Assembly: GCA_002373205.1 (NCBI GenBank) | Contig: DFJV01000168.1 | Location: 1 to 15,407 of the forward strand | Length of the DNA: 15,407 nucleotides | Source of the DNA: Treponema sp. UBA3662 | GTDB taxonomy: Bacteria; Spirochaetota; Spirochaetia; Treponematales; Treponemataceae | Direction: 5' to 3' | Part shown: piece after piece, positions 12,437 through 15,407 of the stretch | Position numbering within the stretch: position 1 is the first letter of the stretch | Layout of the letters: the number at the start of each line of letters is the position of its first letter | Notes under the pieces: generated by a model | What the model saw: only the letters and a program-made list of their open reading frames with translations | The model's database searches: none | Told to the model about the DNA's origin: nothing | Position numbers and translations under genes: made by a program

Positions 12437-12717
12437 TGTGTTTGATAATTACAGCATGTACAGCAGCCGCTTTTACACTTGCATTCCTTATGAAGAAAAA
12501 AAGCGGAGGAGACTACAAAAGCGTATTCATGGCCATGCTCATGTTCTGGGCAGCAAGCCTTATGTGGAGCATGGACGGAATAGCTTCTGTTCTTGAAGGC
12601 GAAGGATTTTTTGACATAAGCCTTGAGGACACAATTCTGGGAATAATAATCCTGGCAAGCGGCCTCATAGTTTTTATGATGCACAGTGTGTGGCAAAAAA
12701 GAAAGGCAGTTTCATAA
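12436..12717 (+). CDS. Unknown small membrane protein, 93 aa
   Basis: The protein has three hydrophobic segments at about 2-18, 30-52 and 67-86, with a basic loop KKKSGGDYK after the first and a WQKRKAVS tail. The segment FFDISLEDT between the second and third is acidic. No family is recognised. Its ATG overlaps the stop of the preceding gene, with GGGGG about 7 nt upstream, so translational coupling is expected and the two products may form a complex. It ends 116 nt before urtA, with a terminator hairpin in between. The paired layout and the urt context make it a possible accessory of nitrogen uptake. Confidence 0.8.
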   Translation: MCLIITACTAAAFTLAFLMKKKSGGDYKSVFMAMLMFWAASLMWSMDGIASVLEGEGFFDISLEDTILGIIILASGLIVFMMHSVWQKRKAVS

Positions 12718-12757
12718 AAGGCTGCTTAATAAAAAAAGTAAGTTAAACAAATAAGAC

Positions 12758-12807
12758 AAAGGCGTCTGTTTTCTTGTGCTGGCAGAGAAAGCAGATGCCT
12801 TTTTTTT
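12758..12807 (+). terminator. Terminator directly before urtA
   Basis: AAAGGCGTCTG (12758-12768) pairs with CAGATGCCTTT (12792-12802). Six further inner pairs (12769-12774 with 12786-12791) give a 17-bp stem around an 11-nt loop, and the T run extends to 12807. The 5' arm CAAAGGCGTC also starts the first hairpin of the amt leader. It can end the small-membrane-gene transcript or gate read-through into urtA. Confidence 0.8.
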
Positions 12808-12833
12808 ATATAAAAATATTTTGGAGGAACACT

Positions 12834-14030
12834 ATGAAAAAGACAAATTTATTGGTTGGCGCACTTATTGCAGCCGCGGGAATCTACGGACTTTCTTCCT
12901 GCTCAAAAAGCGGGGGAGATAAAACCGTAAAGGTTGGAATCCTTCATTCCTTGAGCGGAACAATGGCAATTTCAGAAACTTCCGTTAGGGATGCAGAGCT
13001 TCTTGCAATAAACGAAATAAATGCAAAGGGCGGCGTATTGGGAAGAAAGATAGAAGTTGTACAGGAAGACGGTGCTTCAGAACCGCAGATTTTTGCAGAG
13101 CGTGCAAGGAAGCTTATCCAGAACGACAAGGTAGCAACAATCTTTGGCTGCTGGACAAGCGCATCACGCAAGGCAGTAAAGCCGGTTGTAGAAGAAACAG
13201 GTGCACTTCTCTGGTACCCTGTCCAGTACGAAGGAATGGAAATGAGCCCAAACATCATGTACATGGGTGCAGCTCCAAACCAGCAGGCAGTTCCCGCAGT
13301 TGATTTCTGTGCAGCGCAGTTCGGAAAGAACATCTTCCTCGTAGGAAGCGACTATGTATTCCCTCGCACTGCAAACAAAATCATAAAGGCTCAGCTTGCA
13401 TACCTTGGCGGAAGCGTAGCTGGTGAAGAATATACCCCAATGGGGCATACAGACTTTGCCACAATCGTTTCTAAGATTAAGGCCGCAAAGCCAGACTGCA
13501 TCATCAACACTCTTAACGGCGACTCAAACGTTGCTTTCTTCAAGCAGCTTACAGACGCCGGCATTACAGCAGAAAGCATTCCGGTAATGAGCTTCTCAAT
13601 TGCAGAAGAGGAAGTTGGCGGTGTTGGAATTGAAAACCTTAAGGGACACTATGTTGCATGGAACTACTACCAGACAACACAGACTCCAGAAAACGATGCC
13701 TTCGTTGCAGCCTACAAAAAGGCTTATGGCGAAAAGCGTGTAACAGACGACCCAATCGAAGCAGGTTACATTGGCGTTCACATCTGGGCAATGGCTTGCG
13801 AAAAGGCTGGTTCCTTCGACGTAGAAAAAGTAAAGGCAAGCGCAAAGGGAATCACCTTCGCCGCTCCAGAAGGAAACGTAACTCTTGACGAAGAAAACCA
13901 GCACATCTACAAGCCTGTCAGAATCGGAAAAATTAACGAGACTGGCCTTATCGATGAAGTCTGGGCAACTAGCAATGCTGTAAAGCCGGATCCCTATCTC
14001 TTAACTTACGATTGGGCAAACGGACTTTAA
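12834..14030 (+). CDS. urtA: Urea ABC transporter substrate-binding lipoprotein
   Basis: This is the periplasmic or outer-face receptor for high-affinity urea uptake. The 398-residue protein has a type II signal (MKKTNLLVGALIAAAG) with the lipobox LSSC, Cys23. It is a periplasmic binding protein of the branched-chain amino acid type. Strings typical of UrtA and not of LivJ are present: LHSLSGTMAISE (37-48), GCWTSASRK (105-113) and WYPVQYEG (127-134). I chose the ATG at 12834 because GGAGG lies 6 nt upstream and the signal peptide begins there; a longer frame from 12774 crosses the terminator. It is followed by urtB after a 108-nt gap filled by a repeat. Short-chain amide binding cannot be excluded but is less likely. 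Confidence 0.94.
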   Translation: MKKTNLLVGALIAAAGIYGLSSCSKSGGDKTVKVGILHSLSGTMAISETSVRDAELLAINEINAKGGVLGRKIEVVQEDGASEPQIFAERARKLIQNDKVATIFGCWTSASRKAVKPVVEETGALLWYPVQYEGMEMSPNIMYMGAAPNQQAVPAVDFCAAQFGKNIFLVGSDYVFPRTANKIIKAQLAYLGGSVAGEEYTPMGHTDFATIVSKIKAAKPDCIINTLNGDSNVAFFKQLTDAGITAESIPVMSFSIAEEEVGGVGIENLKGHYVAWNYYQTTQTPENDAFVAAYKKAYGEKRVTDDPIEAGYIGVHIWAMACEKAGSFDVEKVKASAKGITFAAPEGNVTLDEENQHIYKPVRIGKINETGLIDEVWATSNAVKPDPYLLTYDWANGL

Positions 14031-14040
14031 TTCAAAGCTA

Positions 14041-14120
14041 GGAGGGGGAGGTCTCCCCCTGCGCGCCCACTTCGTTGGTCGCGACCCTCTCTACGGGGGA
14101 GAAATCCCCCGTAACGCCCC
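14041..14120. repeat. GC-rich double-hairpin repeat between urtA and urtB
   Basis: AGGGGGA (14043-14049) pairs with TCCCCCT (14054-14060) around GGTC. ACGGGGGA (14093-14100) pairs with TCCCCCGT (14105-14112) around GAAA, a GNRA-type loop. Between them lies GCGCGCCCACTTCGTTGGTC. No T run follows, so it is not a standard terminator. It may stabilise the urtA mRNA end and lower urtB expression. It has the look of a dispersed intergenic repeat, although no second copy is in this window. Confidence 0.7.
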
Positions 14121-14138
14121 CTTATATGGACAAACATT

Positions 14139-15044
14139 ATGGAAACAGTTTTTACAATTTTATTTAACGGAATAAGTCTCAGTTCAATTCTTCTTCTTGC
14201 AGCCATAGGCCTTTCGGTTACCTTTGGACTGATGCGCGTAATCAACATGGCGCATGGTGAGTTCATAATGATTGGCTCATACACAACTTTTCTTGTACAG
14301 AATTTTTTTATTGCATTCCTGCCAAAGTCAGCCTTTGACTTTTACTATCCGGTGGCAATAATATTTTCCTTTTTAGTTTCTGCGCTTTTCGGCTGCATTC
14401 TGGAACGCCTTATAATCAAAAGGCTTTACGGAAGGGAAACAGATTCAATCCTTGCAACATGGGGAATCAGCCTTTTCCTTCAGCAGCTTGCAAGATCAAT
14501 CTTTGGTGCGCCGAACGTAAACGTGAGTTCCCCGTCGGTACTGAACGGCAACCTTGAAATTATGGGTGTTGCCATGACGTACAAAAGACTTTTTATAATT
14601 TTTCTTGTAATACTCTGCCTTGCTTTTATGTACATTCTTATGTACAAAACATCTTACGGAAAAAAAGTTAGGGCAACAATGCAAAACAGGGCTATGGCAC
14701 AGTGTCTTGGCATTAAGACAAACCACATAGACACTTTTACTTTTGCAATAGGCTCTGGGCTTGCTGGTGTTGCAGGCTGCGCATTGTGTCTTTTGGGTTC
14801 GGTAGGCCCATCGCTTGGACAGAACTACATTATCGATGCCTTTATGGTCGTAGTTCTTGGTGGCGTGGGAAAGCTTTCTGGAGCAATAGCCGGTGCGCTT
14901 TTAATAGGAATGAGCAACGCAACAATCCAGTTTGGAACTTCTGCAAACATTGCAAAGGCCATAGTCCTGATTCTTGTAATTCTTTTCCTGCAGAAAAAAC
15001 CTCAGGGACTTTTCACAATTCATTCACGCGCACTTGACGAGTAA
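14139..15044 (+). CDS. urtB: Urea ABC transporter permease UrtB
   Basis: This is one of the two membrane subunits of the urea importer, of the LivH type. The 301-residue protein has about eight hydrophobic segments. It carries the family motifs GLMRVINMAHGEF near residue 30, LATWGISLFLQQLAR near 105, and the ATPase-contact loop GKKVRATMQNRAMAQCLGI near 175. GLAGVAGC and VVLGGVGKLSGAIAGA follow further on. The ribosome binding site is poor (GGA about 8 nt upstream), unlike the AAGGAGG of urtC or GGAGG of urtA, apparently because the repeat at 14041-14120 abuts the start. Its TAA overlaps the urtC Shine-Dalgarno sequence, so the two permeases are tightly linked. Confidence 0.93.
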   Translation: METVFTILFNGISLSSILLLAAIGLSVTFGLMRVINMAHGEFIMIGSYTTFLVQNFFIAFLPKSAFDFYYPVAIIFSFLVSALFGCILERLIIKRLYGRETDSILATWGISLFLQQLARSIFGAPNVNVSSPSVLNGNLEIMGVAMTYKRLFIIFLVILCLAFMYILMYKTSYGKKVRATMQNRAMAQCLGIKTNHIDTFTFAIGSGLAGVAGCALCLLGSVGPSLGQNYIIDAFMVVVLGGVGKLSGAIAGALLIGMSNATIQFGTSANIAKAIVLILVILFLQKKPQGLFTIHSRALDE

Positions 15045-15054
15045 GGAGGTTTAT

Positions 15055-15407
15055 ATGGGTTTTAACGAAAAAATATCAAAGTTTTTTACATCGGCCTCTT
15101 TTGGCAATGCACCAACAATCGACGGTCTGAATGCAAAGAAGAAAAATATTGCTTTTGTCGTTCTTATTCTAATTGTATCATTGCTTCCTCTTTTTCTTTC
15201 CCCATTCAGGGTAAGCCTTGTTGGTAAGTTCATCACTTATGCAATTGTAGCACTAAGCATAGATTTAATCTGGGGCTACACAGGAATCCTAAGCCTTGGC
15301 CACGGAGTATTCTTTGGGCTTGGCGGTTACGGTATGGGAATGTACCTTAAGCTGGTTGCAAGCCACGGAAGGCTCCCCGACTTTATGAGCTGGAGCGGAC
15401 GCACAAC
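15055..15407 (+). CDS. urtC: Urea ABC transporter permease UrtC (partial, runs off the window)
   Basis: The ATG at 15055 has AAGGAGG at 15043-15049, overlapping the urtB stop. The frame is open to the window end, giving the first 117 residues. After an amphipathic N-terminus (MGFNEKISKFFTSASFGNAP) there are hydrophobic segments at about 32-50 and 55-72. The LivM/UrtC signature GYTGILSLGHGVFFGLGGYG follows at about 74-93. UrtC usually has more than 340 residues, so about two thirds lie beyond the window. The ATPase genes urtD and urtE are expected next. Confidence 0.92.
   Translation, partial: MGFNEKISKFFTSASFGNAPTIDGLNAKKKNIAFVVLILIVSLLPLFLSPFRVSLVGKFITYAIVALSIDLIWGYTGILSLGHGVFFGLGGYGMGMYLKLVASHGRLPDFMSWSGRT

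Overview
The window reads as a piece of a host-associated Treponema-like spirochaete chromosome. This is an inference from the gene set and style: a class II IlvC, an Amt-PII fusion, urt urea-uptake genes, many small lipoproteins and GC-rich intergenic palindromic repeats. No rRNA or other taxonomic marker is present. I see no tRNA, rRNA, CRISPR array or transposase gene.

Layout. (1) 1-1312: a metal-binding ABC transporter lipoprotein of the ZnuA/TroA type (+), convergent with a small unknown gene (-). (2) About 1470-1735: a GC-rich structured repeat in minus orientation. (3) 1772-7454: an AT-rich island in which every gene is on the minus strand. It has two paralogous DUF3969-like proteins, five small lipoproteins, three small multi-pass membrane proteins and one two-TM PH-like protein. 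The genes are tightly packed, with several stop/start overlaps, behind one good promoter at 7478-7507, so they look like one operon. A 38-codon orphan reading frame that resembles a protein C-terminus ends in a TAATG overlap with the last DUF3969-like gene; it may be the tail of a lost toxin. (4) About 7515-7770: a second, diverged copy of the structured repeat in the opposite orientation, so the island lies between inverted copies. (5) 7839-9540: ilvC with tandem operator-like dyads, a promoter and an intrinsic terminator. (6) 9556-9625: a large palindromic repeat between convergent ilvC and amt.

(7) 9648-15407: a nitrogen-acquisition region. An ammonium channel fused to a PII domain (-) diverges from a stand-alone LuxR-type HTH gene (+). 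Two small unknown membrane proteins and urtA, urtB and the start of urtC (+) follow. The divergent promoters share a symmetric -35/-35 palindrome. Intrinsic-terminator hairpins lie in the leaders of amt (two), the HTH gene, the first small membrane gene, and just before urtA. For amt and the HTH gene no upstream gene could use these terminators, so leader attenuation is the simplest reading.

Functionally, amt-PII and urt would import ammonium and urea, and the small HTH protein is the obvious local regulator candidate. The two most interesting signals are the attenuator-rich nitrogen regulon and the structured repeat pair whose stems covary and offer mutually exclusive pairings.
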